Shown piece after piece: positions 43,464 to 52,393 of a stretch of 64,000 bases of DNA. Source of the DNA: CAWAWP01 sp963841205 (GTDB taxonomy: Bacteria > Chloroflexota > Ktedonobacteria > Ktedonobacterales > JADMIN01); assembly GCA_963841205.1 (NCBI GenBank), contig CAWJCH010000010.1:186001-250000 (forward strand), in the 5' to 3' direction. A program made the translations under genes and the position numbers. Position 1 is the first letter of the stretch. Each line of letters begins with the position of its first letter. Below the pieces are notes generated by a model, which had not been told where the DNA came from, did not search any database, and saw only the letters and a program-made list of their open reading frames with translations.

Positions 43464-44606
43464 ATGACGAACGCGACGGTGCGAGGCGACCAAGACGCAT
43501 TCGGAGACGCGCAGCGGCCGGAGATCACGGACGAGCGGCTGCGGCTGGGCGCGCGCAACGCGGCGCTGTGCATGGCGGTGCGTGCGGACGATCGGGTGTT
43601 CATCATCACGGACGACGAGCGGATGGACATCGCGCCGCTGGTGGAGGAGGCGTGCCGCGCGGCGGGGGCGAGCGCGGTGACGCTGCGGCGGCTGGAGGAG
43701 TACGGCGCGCGACCGATCACGCACTTCCCGGATGGGCTGCGCGACGATCTAGCGGCATTCAAGCCGACGGTGACGTACTTCATCGGAACAACGCCGGCGG
43801 GCGAGCTGGGGCTGCGGCAGCCGATGCGGCAATATCTCCTGGAAGATCTGCATGTGCGGCACGGGCATATGGTGGGCATCACGCCGGACGTGATGGTGGA
43901 CGGCATGTGCAGCGACTACGAGCAAGTCTACCGCCGCACGATGCAGGTCTACGACATTGTGCGGGTGGCGAAGACGATCCGTGTGACGAACGCGAAGGGC
44001 ACGGACGTGACGGCGACGTTCAGCCCGAATCTGCGGTGGTATCCCTGCAACGGGCGCTATGACACGCCGGGAGCGTTCGGCAATCTGCCGGAGGGCGAGG
44101 TCTTCACGTCACCGGCGACGCTGGAGGGGACGATCGCGGCGGATGTGCTCGGCGATTACTTCAGTCCGAAGTACGGCGTGCTGCGCAGTCCGGTGACGTT
44201 CGTGGTGCGCGACGGGCAGATCGCGGACGTTACGGGCGACGATGCGGCGCTGGTGGAGGAGCTGAAGCGGCATTTCTGGAATGCGGAGAACGGGCGACGC
44301 GCGGGCGAGTTCGCCATCGGGACGCTGGAGGGGCTGCCGCGGCTCTCGGGCAACCTGTTGCAGGATGAGAAGATGCCGGGGCTGCATGTGGCGTTTGGCG
44401 ATCCGCTGGGGCACTTCACCGGGGCGGAGTGGCACTCGCCGGTGCATGTGGACGTGGTGCCGAGCCGGTGCACGGTGGAGGTGGACGGGCGCGTGATCAT
44501 GCGCGACGGTGTGTTCGTACCGTCAGGCTCTAGCAGCAGGGGATGTACCATGGGGACCCCATGCGAGCATGCGGCAGCAGGGGATTACGGACCGCAGAAG
44601 ACGTGA
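43464..44606 (+). CDS. Aminopeptidase of the M29-like (leucyl aminopeptidase) family
   Basis: About 380 residues; ATG at 43464 with GAGGAG at 43452-43457. The C-terminal half carries the M29-type metal-binding motifs: NLPEGEVFTSPATLEGTIAA (Glu), AGEFAIGTLEGLPRLSGNLL (Glu) and QDEKMPGLHVAFGDPLGHF (His), with a final VDVVPSRCTVEVDG. The N-terminal half binds the substrate pocket in the family. Probably a cytosolic two-metal exopeptidase. The last ~20 residues after VPSG look non-conserved; an earlier stop may have been lost. Confidence 0.83.
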   Translation: MTNATVRGDQDAFGDAQRPEITDERLRLGARNAALCMAVRADDRVFIITDDERMDIAPLVEEACRAAGASAVTLRRLEEYGARPITHFPDGLRDDLAAFKPTVTYFIGTTPAGELGLRQPMRQYLLEDLHVRHGHMVGITPDVMVDGMCSDYEQVYRRTMQVYDIVRVAKTIRVTNAKGTDVTATFSPNLRWYPCNGRYDTPGAFGNLPEGEVFTSPATLEGTIAADVLGDYFSPKYGVLRSPVTFVVRDGQIADVTGDDAALVEELKRHFWNAENGRRAGEFAIGTLEGLPRLSGNLLQDEKMPGLHVAFGDPLGHFTGAEWHSPVHVDVVPSRCTVEVDGRVIMRDGVFVPSGSSSRGCTMGTPCEHAAAGDYGPQKT

Positions 44607-44841
44607 AGGCAGAGGGGAGCAGAGCAGAGATTTCACCACGGAGGACACAGAGAGCACAGAGGGCAGAGAGAGGGCGGTACGACGCTCGGCGCTGCTCCGT
44701 GGCGCGCGGTGTCTTTTGTGAGCCACGTCGCAGGTATGCTGCCGTATTGCTCGCTATGATGTCACTCGTCATGAGGACGCATGGCAGGGGGCATAGGGTA
44801 GGCGCGGCGGCGTGGCCGCTCCGTGGGAATGGAGATGTTCT

Positions 44842-45786
44842 GTGGAAGCGAAACGTCGGACGGGGGTGGTTCTCGCGCTCGTCGTCATCTGCACGGTCGT
44901 CGCCGGCTGCGGCGTGACTCCAACCACCTCGTCGCGCACGTCGGCGACGGCCACCACTACCGCCACCGCGACCGCTACGTCGCAGCCTACCGTCGATCCC
45001 GCCTCACTCGCACGCTGTAGCGACCAACAGTCCACGCCTAATGATCTCACCCAGGTGGGTGACTTCCTCATTTCCAAGCCCTTGACACCCCAAACGCGTC
45101 CAGCGGTGCGGCTGCCTGATCAGACGCCGCTCAAGCCGTTGCTGGTTCCTGCGCAGGTCTCGAACAACGCGCTGCAATCCGGGCAGTTTGCCGAGGCGAA
45201 TCTGGGCTTGCTCAATGGCTCTACGCGCGAATTCGCGTTCGTAGCGCTTCTCTGCAACGGCTCGGCCTCGCAATCACATGTCATCCAGAGCGTCTCGGTC
45301 CGTATCGCCGACTTTGCAGCCTTCACTGGGCAGATCGACGCGTGGCCTTACTGCGATACAGCCTTTTCTCGGCAGAGTCCCAACGTCGGCACCGGAGGCT
45401 GCGGCGGGGGCTACGCCGCAGAGGAGCAGGTCAAGGCGACGTTTGCTTCCGGGGCGCAGGCGGGCGCGACCGTCGTCGCGACGCAGATCGGGTACGGTGA
45501 TGCCTCGCCGAACGAGGGGGTTACAGCGCTGCCGATGACGCTCGGCGCGGGGAAGGGGCTGGCGTTTCAAGTTGTGGTGGATGTGCCCGACATGGTAGGC
45601 ACCTATACGTTTAGCGTTGGGTACCAGATCGATGGCGCCCCTGTGGCATACGGTCCGCCCGCCGACGCATTCCTCGTCGCGCCGGTCGCGCATACCTTCA
45701 CTGGCGCTGCCTGCAATGCACCGGCGATGCTGGCGCAGATTCCCGACGCCACGACTCCTCCGAGTTACTATATCTGCCCGGAGTAG
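44842..45786 (+). CDS. Lipoprotein of unknown function
   Basis: 314 residues from the GTG at 44842 (GGAG about 8 nt upstream). A lipoprotein signal peptide with lipobox VVAGC precedes a Thr/Ala/Ser-rich linker (TTTATATATSQPT). Then comes an extracellular domain of about 260 residues containing six or more Cys (for example CSDQQ, VALLCNGSASQ, WPYCDTAF, GGCGGGY), which probably form disulfides. No known family recognised. The upstream interval 44607-44841 contains a 'cacggaggacacagagagca' repeat common in bacterial intergenic DNA and no gene. Confidence 0.68.
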   Translation: MEAKRRTGVVLALVVICTVVAGCGVTPTTSSRTSATATTTATATATSQPTVDPASLARCSDQQSTPNDLTQVGDFLISKPLTPQTRPAVRLPDQTPLKPLLVPAQVSNNALQSGQFAEANLGLLNGSTREFAFVALLCNGSASQSHVIQSVSVRIADFAAFTGQIDAWPYCDTAFSRQSPNVGTGGCGGGYAAEEQVKATFASGAQAGATVVATQIGYGDASPNEGVTALPMTLGAGKGLAFQVVVDVPDMVGTYTFSVGYQIDGAPVAYGPPADAFLVAPVAHTFTGAACNAPAMLAQIPDATTPPSYYICPE

Positions 45787-45953
45787 AGCGACAGCCAGCG
45801 CGCGAATGCCGGCGTACGTGCGGAAGGGTCTCGCAGGGGAGGCGCATCGATGCGCGGCCTTGTGTAGGACCAGCGTATGCGGTGCGTGAAGGTGGGCGAC
45901 GGCACTCGTTGATACCAAGGAGACGAGGGAGAGACGTTGACGACTCCCCACGG

Positions 45954-47138
45954 CTACAGCCGGGGGATTCCTGCTTCATCGGGGCCAGCCGGGCGCGGGC
46001 GAACCCGTCCCGGTCTCACGGCCTCTCCACAGGCGGACACCGCCAGCCCGGCGGCCAACACGTCCTTCGCGGCGTTGACATCACGATCGTGGACACTCCC
46101 GCACGCTGGGCACGTCCACTGGCGCGTACCGAGTGAAAGGCTGGCGAGCACGTGGCCGCAAGCAACGCAGCGTTTGCTGCTCGGGGACCACTTGTCGATG
46201 GCGACGAGCGTGCGTCCATACCACTCGGCTTTGTACCCCAGGTGGCGCACGAACTCGCCCCAGCCCACATCGTGGATGGCCTTCGCCAGGGTCGGGTGCT
46301 TGACCATCGCCTTCACCTGCATGCTCTCAACGCAGGTCGTTTGGTTTTCACGGATCAGTCGCGTGGAGAGCTTGTGCAGGAAGTCCGGGCGACGGTCAGC
46401 GATGCGCGCATGCACCTGCGCCACTTTGCGACCGGCCTGCTCACGATTCTTGGAACCACGCTGCTTCTTCGCCAGGCGACGCTGGGCAGTGGCCAAGCGC
46501 TTCGCGTCCTCGGCGAAGAACGTGGGGTTGCCGATCTGCTCGCCCGTGTGCAGCACCACGACCTCGTGCAGTCCACGGTCAATGCCAACCGTGGCGTCAA
46601 CTCGTGGCCGGGGCGCGCTGTCTTCTCCGACCACGAGGCTTACGAAGGAGCGCCCACTGCTATCGCGACTCACCGTCACCGTGTTGGGCGTGGCCCCTTC
46701 TGGCAATGGGCGCGACCAGCGGATGGCCAAGGGCAACGCCATCTTGGCGAGCGTCAATGCCCCGGTCTCGGCGTCCCAGCGAAACGCCGACGTGGTGTAC
46801 TCCGCCGACTGCCGACCGTGTTTCGTGTGGAAGTCCGGGTACGTGGCGCGACCTTCAAAGAAATTGCGAAACGCGCGGTCAAGGTGCCGCAATGCCTGCT
46901 GCGTCGGCACGCTGGAGACCTCGTTCAGCCAGGCCGTCTCTGGTTCGCGCTTGAGCACGGTGAGCGCCGTCGAGGTCTCCGCATAGCCAACGCGCTCCGG
47001 TCGTTGGTAATAGGCGTCGGTGCGGAGTCGCGGGCCCCAATTGTAGACAGAGCGCGCCGCTCCGAAGGTCCTCGCAAGGGCTCCGGCTTGCTCGGGGGGC
47101 GGATAGAACCGATAGCGGTACGCGCGCTTCTGCCTCAT
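45954..47138 (-). CDS. tnpB: TnpB RNA-guided nuclease (intact)
   Basis: 394 residues. The N-terminal HTH region is YRYRFYPPPEQAGALARTFG. RuvC residues: Asp in VGIDRGLHEVVVLHTGEQIG, Glu in TCVESMQVKAMVKHPTLAKA and Asp in VHDRDVNAAKDVLAAGLAVS. Zinc finger CVACGHVLASLSLGTRQWTC then PACG. All catalytic positions are present. It differs clearly from the copy at 36585, so it is an independent insertion rather than a duplicate. The C-terminal tail ends through the right-end hairpin, as usual. Confidence 0.93.
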   Translation of the reverse strand: MRQKRAYRYRFYPPPEQAGALARTFGAARSVYNWGPRLRTDAYYQRPERVGYAETSTALTVLKREPETAWLNEVSSVPTQQALRHLDRAFRNFFEGRATYPDFHTKHGRQSAEYTTSAFRWDAETGALTLAKMALPLAIRWSRPLPEGATPNTVTVSRDSSGRSFVSLVVGEDSAPRPRVDATVGIDRGLHEVVVLHTGEQIGNPTFFAEDAKRLATAQRRLAKKQRGSKNREQAGRKVAQVHARIADRRPDFLHKLSTRLIRENQTTCVESMQVKAMVKHPTLAKAIHDVGWGEFVRHLGYKAEWYGRTLVAIDKWSPSSKRCVACGHVLASLSLGTRQWTCPACGSVHDRDVNAAKDVLAAGLAVSACGEAVRPGRVRPRPAGPDEAGIPRL

Positions 47139-47185
47139 GGTTACAGCGTATCACGTAGCGTGTAAGTCAGCGCACGAAAGGGGGA

Positions 47186-47227
47186 GGCGCTTCATCCCCC
47201 TGCCTTCGGGCAGGGGGATGAAGCGCC
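47186..47227. repeat. Perfect 19-bp hairpin with TTCG loop
   Basis: Arms GGCGCTTCATCCCCCTGCC and its exact complement around a TTCG tetraloop. It is probably the left-end hairpin of the tnpB element, and it lies only 9 nt before the ATG of the next gene, where it could block or attenuate transcription and translation. Confidence 0.75.
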
Positions 47228-47235
47228 ACAAATTG

Positions 47236-48183
47236 ATGAGCAGCATTCGCGCGGTGGTGATCGATCACGACGCGGCGGGGCATCTCGGTTTCCGCGAGGT
47301 GGAGCAGCCCATCGCGGCGCCTTCGGAGGCGATCGTGCGCGTGGCGGCGATCTCGCTCAATCGCGGCGAGGTCCGTCGCGTGGCGCGGGGCAACGCGGGC
47401 GACCGCATCGGTTGGGACTTCGCGGGGATCGTCGAGCAGGCGGCGAGCGACGGCTCGGGACCGAAGGCGGGGAGCCGCGTGGTCGGCATGCTGGAGTCCG
47501 GCGCCTGGGCCGAGCAGATCGCCGTGGAGACGGAGGCCATCGCCGAGCTGCCGGATGCGCTCAGCTTCGAGCAGGCGGCGACGCTGCCCATCGCGGGGCT
47601 GACGGCGCTCTACACGCTGGAGACGGCGGGGCCGATCCTGGGGCGTAAGGTGCTCGTGACCGGCGCGTCGGGCGGTGTGGGCGTGCTTGCCTGCCAGATC
47701 GCGCGCTATGGCGGGGCCTACGTTGTTGGCGTGGTGCGCTCGACGGCGCATGAGGCGGTCGCGCGGGAGGCCGGCGCGCACGAGGTCGTCGTCGGCGAGG
47801 AGAACTCTGGGGCCGCGCCATTCGGGCCGTTCGACACGATCCTGGAGTCCGTCGGCGGGGCATCGCTCGCCAGCTCGATCCCGCTGCTGGCGAGCGACGG
47901 CACCTGTGTCCTCTTCGGGCAGTCGGGCGGGACCGAGAGCACTATCGACTTCTCGAAGTTCTATGCGCTGGGTGGCGCGACGCTCTACGGCTTCATCATC
48001 TTCCACGAGGTGAAGCGGCGTCCGGCGGGCGCCGGGCTCGCGCGTCTCTGCCAATTGGTGGTCGCGGGGGTGCTGCAATCGCGGATCGAGGTCCGCGCGC
48101 CGTGGACGCAGATCGGCGAGATCGCGCAGCGGCTGACGGATCGCGCGTTCCCCGGCAAAGCGGTGTTGACCGTCGGCGAGTGA
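47236..48183 (+). CDS. MDR-family (quinone oxidoreductase-like) zinc-free dehydrogenase
   Basis: 315 residues from the ATG at 47236. GroES-like N-terminal half (AVVIDHDAAGHLGFREVEQP, RVARGNAGDRIGWDFAGIVE), then the Rossmann half with GRKVLVTGASGGVGVLACQI (NADP-binding), LESVGGASLASSIPLLASDG and CVLFGQSGG. No catalytic zinc Cys, so it is of the quinone/enoyl reductase type. The TnpB element's hairpin occupies the position where a ribosome binding site should be. The original promoter and possibly the first codons were therefore displaced. Expression is doubtful. Confidence 0.85.
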   Translation: MSSIRAVVIDHDAAGHLGFREVEQPIAAPSEAIVRVAAISLNRGEVRRVARGNAGDRIGWDFAGIVEQAASDGSGPKAGSRVVGMLESGAWAEQIAVETEAIAELPDALSFEQAATLPIAGLTALYTLETAGPILGRKVLVTGASGGVGVLACQIARYGGAYVVGVVRSTAHEAVAREAGAHEVVVGEENSGAAPFGPFDTILESVGGASLASSIPLLASDGTCVLFGQSGGTESTIDFSKFYALGGATLYGFIIFHEVKRRPAGAGLARLCQLVVAGVLQSRIEVRAPWTQIGEIAQRLTDRAFPGKAVLTVGE

Positions 48184-48240
48184 TAGTATGGAGCGCGCTC
48201 ACCCTACATCGAGCGCGCGACGCGACGGATGAGGGACACG

Positions 48241-48588
48241 ATGGCGGAGAAGTATCCGACGGACCGTGCGTCGTTGGAGCGGGACAGCGACATCGAGTTC
48301 CTGCGGGCTAGCGGCAACGGCGGACAGAATCGTAATAAGGTGGAGACGGCGGTGCGGCTGGTGCATCGCCCGACCGGCCTGATGGTGGTGGCGACGGAGC
48401 GGCGCTCGCAGGCGCAGAACCGCGAGGCGGCCTTCGAGCGTCTGGCGGCGAAGCTGGATGAGCTGCAGCGCGAGGAGGTCCCGCGTGTGGCGACGCGTCC
48501 CTCGGCGGGGAGCAGGGAGCGGCGGCTGGAGGGTAAGCGCCGTACGGCGACGGTGAAGCGGATGCGCTCGTCGCCGGTGGATGAGTAG
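48241..48588 (+). CDS. GGQ-motif release-factor-like protein (ArfB/RF-1 domain)
   Basis: 115 residues, ATG at 48241 after GAGGGA. RF-1-type catalytic domain: SDIEFLRASGNGGQNRNKVE with the GGQ tripeptide (27-29) needed for peptidyl-tRNA hydrolysis, then TAVRLVHRPTGLMVVATERR and AQNREAAFERLAAKLDELQ. A basic C-terminal tail (RRLEGKRRTATVKRMR) resembles the ArfB tail that enters the empty mRNA channel. No stop-codon recognition domain. Probably rescues stalled ribosomes. Confidence 0.87.
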   Translation: MAEKYPTDRASLERDSDIEFLRASGNGGQNRNKVETAVRLVHRPTGLMVVATERRSQAQNREAAFERLAAKLDELQREEVPRVATRPSAGSRERRLEGKRRTATVKRMRSSPVDE

Positions 48589-48685
48589 CGTTCAGCGATG
48601 AGGCGAGACGCGCGGGAAAACTGATGGCAGCGCGCGAAACGATGCGCCTATACTGGGTGTTGATCCGGGGGTAACGTGAAGGGGA

Positions 48686-48747
48686 GACCTCACCCCTGCC
48701 AAGCCCCCAGGTGGGGACCCCGCCTCTCCCGTGAATGTAGGGGGAGA
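48686..48747. repeat. GC-rich dispersed palindrome, family A (opposite orientation)
   Basis: 'cctcacccctgccaagccccc' with 'ggggaccccgcctctccc'. Reverse orientation relative to the copy at 3836. It lies in the gap between the ArfB-like and GNAT genes. Confidence 0.5.
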
Positions 48748-48886
48748 TCGCGGATCGGCATCTGGCGGATCGGGATGAGCGCGGCAGCCGTGCGTTGTCC
48801 CTCATGGCGCGTGAGTTATTGGGCGCGGAGAGCATCGTTGGCTGGTGGGCTGGCGTGGTCTGCGCGAAGTGAGAGGATGGCGAGGC

Positions 48887-49456
48887 ATGCTGCGCGGCGA
48901 GCGAGTGGTGTTGCGCGCGTACGAGCGGGACGATGTGAAGCGCCAGCACGAGTTGATGGCGAACGTGGAGCTGGTGCTGCCGGCGTATGCGTCGTGGGAG
49001 CCGCGGCCGCTGGCGGGGGCGGAGAAGTGGTTCGAGAAGCGGCAGGAGACGCCATGGCCGGTTGACGCCTCGACCTTCGCCAACTTCGCGATCGAGATCG
49101 ACGGCGCGATGGTCGGCTTCATCAATGTCCATCCGTGGAGCGTGAGCCGGCGGTCGGGGACGGCGTCGTTCGGTATGGCGATCCTGCAGCCGGACTACGT
49201 GGGCAAGGGCTACGGGCGCGAGGCGCTGGGGCTCTTCCTCGATTGGGCGTTCCGCATCCAGAACTTCCGGCGCATCTGGTTGATCACCTGGGCGGATAAC
49301 GAGCGGGCGATCCGCTGCTATCGCGCCTGTGGCTTCGTGGAAGAGGGGCGCGAGCGGCAGGCGGAGTATGTCGCGGGGCAGTACGTCGATATCGTCTCGA
49401 TGGGGCTGCTGCGCGACGAGTGGGAGGCGCTGCAGCGGGAGAAGGCGAGCGCGTGA
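48887..49456 (+). CDS. GNAT N-acetyltransferase (RimJ/RimL type)
   Basis: 189 residues from the ATG at 48887 (MLRGERVVLRAYERDDVKRQ). The motif GTASFGMAILQPDYVGKGYG then REALGLFLDWAFRIQNFRRI and NERAIRCYRACGFVEEGRER is a typical acetyltransf_3 signature. Upstream in-frame ATG at 48845 adds an unlikely Gly/Trp-rich stretch. Substrate unknown. Followed by a family-A palindrome. Confidence 0.88.
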   Translation: MLRGERVVLRAYERDDVKRQHELMANVELVLPAYASWEPRPLAGAEKWFEKRQETPWPVDASTFANFAIEIDGAMVGFINVHPWSVSRRSGTASFGMAILQPDYVGKGYGREALGLFLDWAFRIQNFRRIWLITWADNERAIRCYRACGFVEEGRERQAEYVAGQYVDIVSMGLLRDEWEALQREKASA

Positions 49457-49487
49457 GGGAGCGGATCTCACCACTCTGCGAAGATCG

Positions 49488-49552
49488 ACCTAACCCCCTA
49501 GCCAAGCCCCAGCTCGCAGGGGACCCCGCCTTCCCCATTGGGAAAGGGGAGG
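49488..49552. repeat. GC-rich dispersed palindrome, family A (opposite orientation)
   Basis: 'cctaaccccctagccaagccc' with 'caggggaccccgccttcccc'. Near-identical organisation to the copy at 48686; the two flank the GNAT gene at 48887. Confidence 0.55.
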
Positions 49553-49662
49553 CCGGTTGGCTCGTGAGGGATCGCGGCGACGTGGCGCCGTGTCGGCGCA
49601 CGGAGGCGTAGGTTATTCGCGGAGTTTAAGTGCCGGCGTAGGGGCCAACGGGCGGACTTCAC

Positions 49663-49929
49663 TGACACTCCACGGGGGCAAAAGCCCCATGGGTGCTCAG
49701 GCTACGGGTCTGATGGGATGATTGTATCCACCCCTGCCCGTTCGCGCCCGAAGGCGGTGCCCCCGCCCAAGCGGACGTTGCAGGCATCGCCAGGCGAGCT
49801 AGGCTCTCGAAAAAAACGCTGGCTCAACCGCATGGCACCGCGTCCAAGGCCCGTTGCTGCTTTTGCCCGTGGGAACGAGGTACCACGGAACCGGCAAACA
49901 GCATGCACTTGGCGAGGTGCAAAGAGTCC
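49663..49929 (+). ncRNA. Structured mobile repeat, copy 1 (omega-RNA/HEARO-like candidate)
   Basis: About 270 nt that recur, inverted and with roughly 80% identity by eye, at 56642-56914. It starts with a hairpin (ccacgggggcaaaagcccca), then blocks conserved between the copies: ctgatgggatgattgtatcc, gaaggcggtgcccccgcc, atcgccaggcgagctaggct, gtgggaacga and ggaaccggcaaacagcat. The pattern (terminal hairpin, many conserved loops, no convincing ORF) looks like a structured RNA carried by an IS200/IS605- or IscB-type element. The RNA class is a guess. A further hairpin (cggcttgcggcgggctaaag) at about 50022 may be its far end. Confidence 0.5.
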
Positions 49930-50083
49930 GCTGAGGTCGTCGGCCTGATGGGCAGGAAAACGGCAATGCCACCAGGCTGTGGGCGAAAGCCCTGGACGCC
50001 GCACCGCCCGGGTTAACACCCAGCGGCTTGCGGCGGGCTAAAGCCCTTTTCTGTCAGTCCGCCTGCGCGGGCAGGGAGCAGGT

Positions 50084-50572
50084 ATGTCCACTTTTACGGG
50101 CGAGGTGCGGATTCGGCGGGCACTGCCGGAGGAGGCTGGGGCGCTCACCGAGCTTATCATGCGGTCGAAGGCGCATTGGGGCTATGACGCGGCTTTTCTT
50201 GAGGCCTGTCGTCCCGACCTGACGATGAGGCGGGAGTCCATCGAGCGCGATCATGTGGTCTGCGCGGAGGTTGGCGGGGATGTCGCGGGGGTGGCGCACA
50301 TCGCCATGCAGGATGACGGCGAGGCGTACCTGGACGATCTCTTCGTGGAACCGGCGTACATCGGCCGGGGCGTCGGGAAGCTCCTCTGGGGGCATGCGGT
50401 CGCGTGGGCGGCGGCGATGGGCGCGACGACGGTGGTCTTCGGGGCTGATCCGAACGCGCGACCATTCTATGAGCATATGGGCGCGGTGGTCGTGGGCGAG
50501 ATCCCGTCGACGATCATCCCAGGGCGCACGACGCCGCGCATGCGCTACGAATTGCCGCGAGACGAGGCGTAG
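50084..50572 (+). CDS. GNAT N-acetyltransferase
   Basis: 162 residues. VRIRRALPEEAGALTELIMR opens a GNAT domain; HIAMQDDGEAYLDDLFVEPA then YIGRGVGKLLWGHAVAWAAA gives the CoA P-loop (GRGVGKLL); FGADPNARPFYEHMGAVVVG ends it. The start lies next to GGGAGCAGG. Substrate unknown. Convergent with nnrD, 18 nt apart. Confidence 0.87.
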   Translation: MSTFTGEVRIRRALPEEAGALTELIMRSKAHWGYDAAFLEACRPDLTMRRESIERDHVVCAEVGGDVAGVAHIAMQDDGEAYLDDLFVEPAYIGRGVGKLLWGHAVAWAAAMGATTVVFGADPNARPFYEHMGAVVVGEIPSTIIPGRTTPRMRYELPRDEA

Positions 50573-50590
50573 TCGCTAGAGGCAGCATGA

Positions 50591-52126
50591 TCAGCTGCGC
50601 TTGGTCTCGCGGAGGGCGAGGGGGAGCTGGTCGAGGAGGTCGCCGGCGAGGAGGCCGGCGTCGCCGAGGCGGTCGCTGACGAGGAAGCCGGCGCGGCTGT
50701 GCAGGTAGACGGCGGCGCTGGCGGCGGCGAACGGCGCCATGCCCTGAGCCAGCAGGCCGCCGACCGTGCCGGCGAGGACGTCCCCGGTGCCGGCGGTGGC
50801 GAGGGCGGGATTGCCGGGCCAGTTGAGGCGGATGCGTCCGTCGGGCGAGGCGATCAGCGTGGTGGCGCCCTTGAGGACGACGACGTGGCCCCAGTTGCGA
50901 GCGTGGCGGGCGGCATCCAGGCGATCCGCGCCGCCGCCGGAGATTTTGGCACCGCCGAGCAGGCGCGACATCTCGCCGGGGTGCGGCGTGATGACCGTCT
51001 CTGCGGGGAGGCGCTGCCACCAGGCGTCGAGCTTGGAGAGGTTATTGAGGCCGTCGGCGTCCACGATCAGGCGCGGGCGATCGGGGGCGGGCATGCTCCG
51101 CAGGCCGGCGAAGAGGCGTTCGAGGAAGGCGCGGGTGGCGTCCGATTGGCCGAGGCCAGGTCCGGCGACGAGCGCGCGATAGCCGGAGAGCGCGGCGAGC
51201 AGCGAGTCGGCGCGTGCGGCGGGATCGGCGTTGGCGGGCGGCATCAGGTGGAAGGTCGTCTCGCTGAGCTTAATGGCGTAGATCGGCGCGAGATCGGGCG
51301 AGACGGCCATCGTGACGAGCCCCGCGCCGACGCGCCCGGCGGCGGTGGCGACGAGATAGCCGGAGCCGGGGTAGGGTAGCGAGCCGGCGAGCACCATCAC
51401 TTTGCCGAAGGTGCCTTTGTTGCTATCGAGCGGGCGCGGCGGCAACAGGGGGCGCAGGAGGGCGGCGTCGATCTGCTCGGCAGGCACCTCCACGCGCATC
51501 TCCGGCGGCAGGCCGATGGAGCCGACTTCGAGCGCGCCGACGTAGGACGCGGCGGGGAAGAGGAAGAGGCCGATCTTGGGGTAGGCCAGCGTGACGGTGA
51601 GGTCGCAGGTGGGGGTCGCCTCATCCGCCGCGCCGGTGTCGGCGTTGACGCCGGTGGGCAGGTCCACGCTCAGGATGAAGAGGCCGGGGCGGCGCTGGCG
51701 CTCTTCGCGGAGGAGGGTGAGCAGGCGGCGCATGCTCGGCTCCAGTGGGCGCGCGTTGCCGGTACCCAGCAGCGCGTCGGCGACCACGTCCGCGCGGGAG
51801 ATGGCTTCGCGGACGGCGGCCAGATCGTCGTTGACGGGGATCAGCCGTGTGGCGATCTCCAGGCGGCGCTCTTTCCAGGCGTAGTAGGTGACGTCGGCGC
51901 CCCACTCGGCGAGGGAGCGGCCCAGCACGCGCCCGTCGCCGCCGTTGTTGCCGGGGCCGACGAGGATGAGGATGTGGCGCCCCGTCACGTCGCCGCCGAG
52001 CGCGTCGCGAAGATGTTCGGCGACGCTGCGGCCCGCGTGCTCCATCAGGGTGGGTGAGTCGAGGCCATACTCGGCCCCCGCGCGGCGCTCGACCTCGCGC
52101 ATCTCGGCAACGGTGACGACCTGCAT
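50591..52126 (-). CDS. nnrD: Bifunctional NAD(P)H-hydrate repair enzyme
   Basis: 511 residues from the ATG at 52126 (AAGAGGAG upstream). The N-terminal YjeF domain (about 1-215) has the epimerase motif ILVGPGNNGGDGRVLGRSLA and SVDLPTGVNADTG. The C-terminal ribokinase-like domain (about 235-505) is the ADP/ATP-dependent dehydratase with NKGTFGKVMVLAGSLPYPGS, VITPHPGEMSRLLGG and NPALATAGTGDVLAGTVGGL. Together they repair hydrated NADH/NADPH. Both active sites look intact. Single-gene unit, divergent from the PLP enzyme at 52394. Confidence 0.94.
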   Translation of the reverse strand: MQVVTVAEMREVERRAGAEYGLDSPTLMEHAGRSVAEHLRDALGGDVTGRHILILVGPGNNGGDGRVLGRSLAEWGADVTYYAWKERRLEIATRLIPVNDDLAAVREAISRADVVADALLGTGNARPLEPSMRRLLTLLREERQRRPGLFILSVDLPTGVNADTGAADEATPTCDLTVTLAYPKIGLFLFPAASYVGALEVGSIGLPPEMRVEVPAEQIDAALLRPLLPPRPLDSNKGTFGKVMVLAGSLPYPGSGYLVATAAGRVGAGLVTMAVSPDLAPIYAIKLSETTFHLMPPANADPAARADSLLAALSGYRALVAGPGLGQSDATRAFLERLFAGLRSMPAPDRPRLIVDADGLNNLSKLDAWWQRLPAETVITPHPGEMSRLLGGAKISGGGADRLDAARHARNWGHVVVLKGATTLIASPDGRIRLNWPGNPALATAGTGDVLAGTVGGLLAQGMAPFAAASAAVYLHSRAGFLVSDRLGDAGLLAGDLLDQLPLALRETKRS

Positions 52127-52393
52127 GGCGATCTCCTCTTTGGCGGCTCGGCGGGGCGTCTGGGGCACGTCCCAATTGTACCGCGCGGAGGTGGTACCGC
52201 CACGGTGCACAACGGCAGGCGGCTGGTCGGTGCGCGTCGTTCGGCCCCGCATCTGATACGCCCACATGCGTCGATTGCGCCTCCTCGCCCGGCCCATCTC
52301 GCGCCAAGCTTCTCGCCAACACGGGCGATCCTCTTCCGCCATCGGGCGTATCATACCTATGACCCGCGTCCGCTACCCACAGGAGGCGCACCC

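Larger units (their letters stand above)
45937..47227 (-). mobile_element. IS200/IS605-group element with intact tnpB
   Basis: Right-end hairpin 'ttgacgactccccacggcta...gccgggggattcc' (45937-45972), tnpB, and at the other end a perfect 19-bp hairpin (47186-47227). No tnpA. The element abuts the MDR gene at 47236. Confidence 0.72.

Noticed and set aside
49718..49948. Small frame in the repeated element (with a similar frame in the inverse copy)
   Set aside because: The two translations are similar only because the DNA is; Arg/Pro-rich, and no start signals. I treat the element as non-coding.
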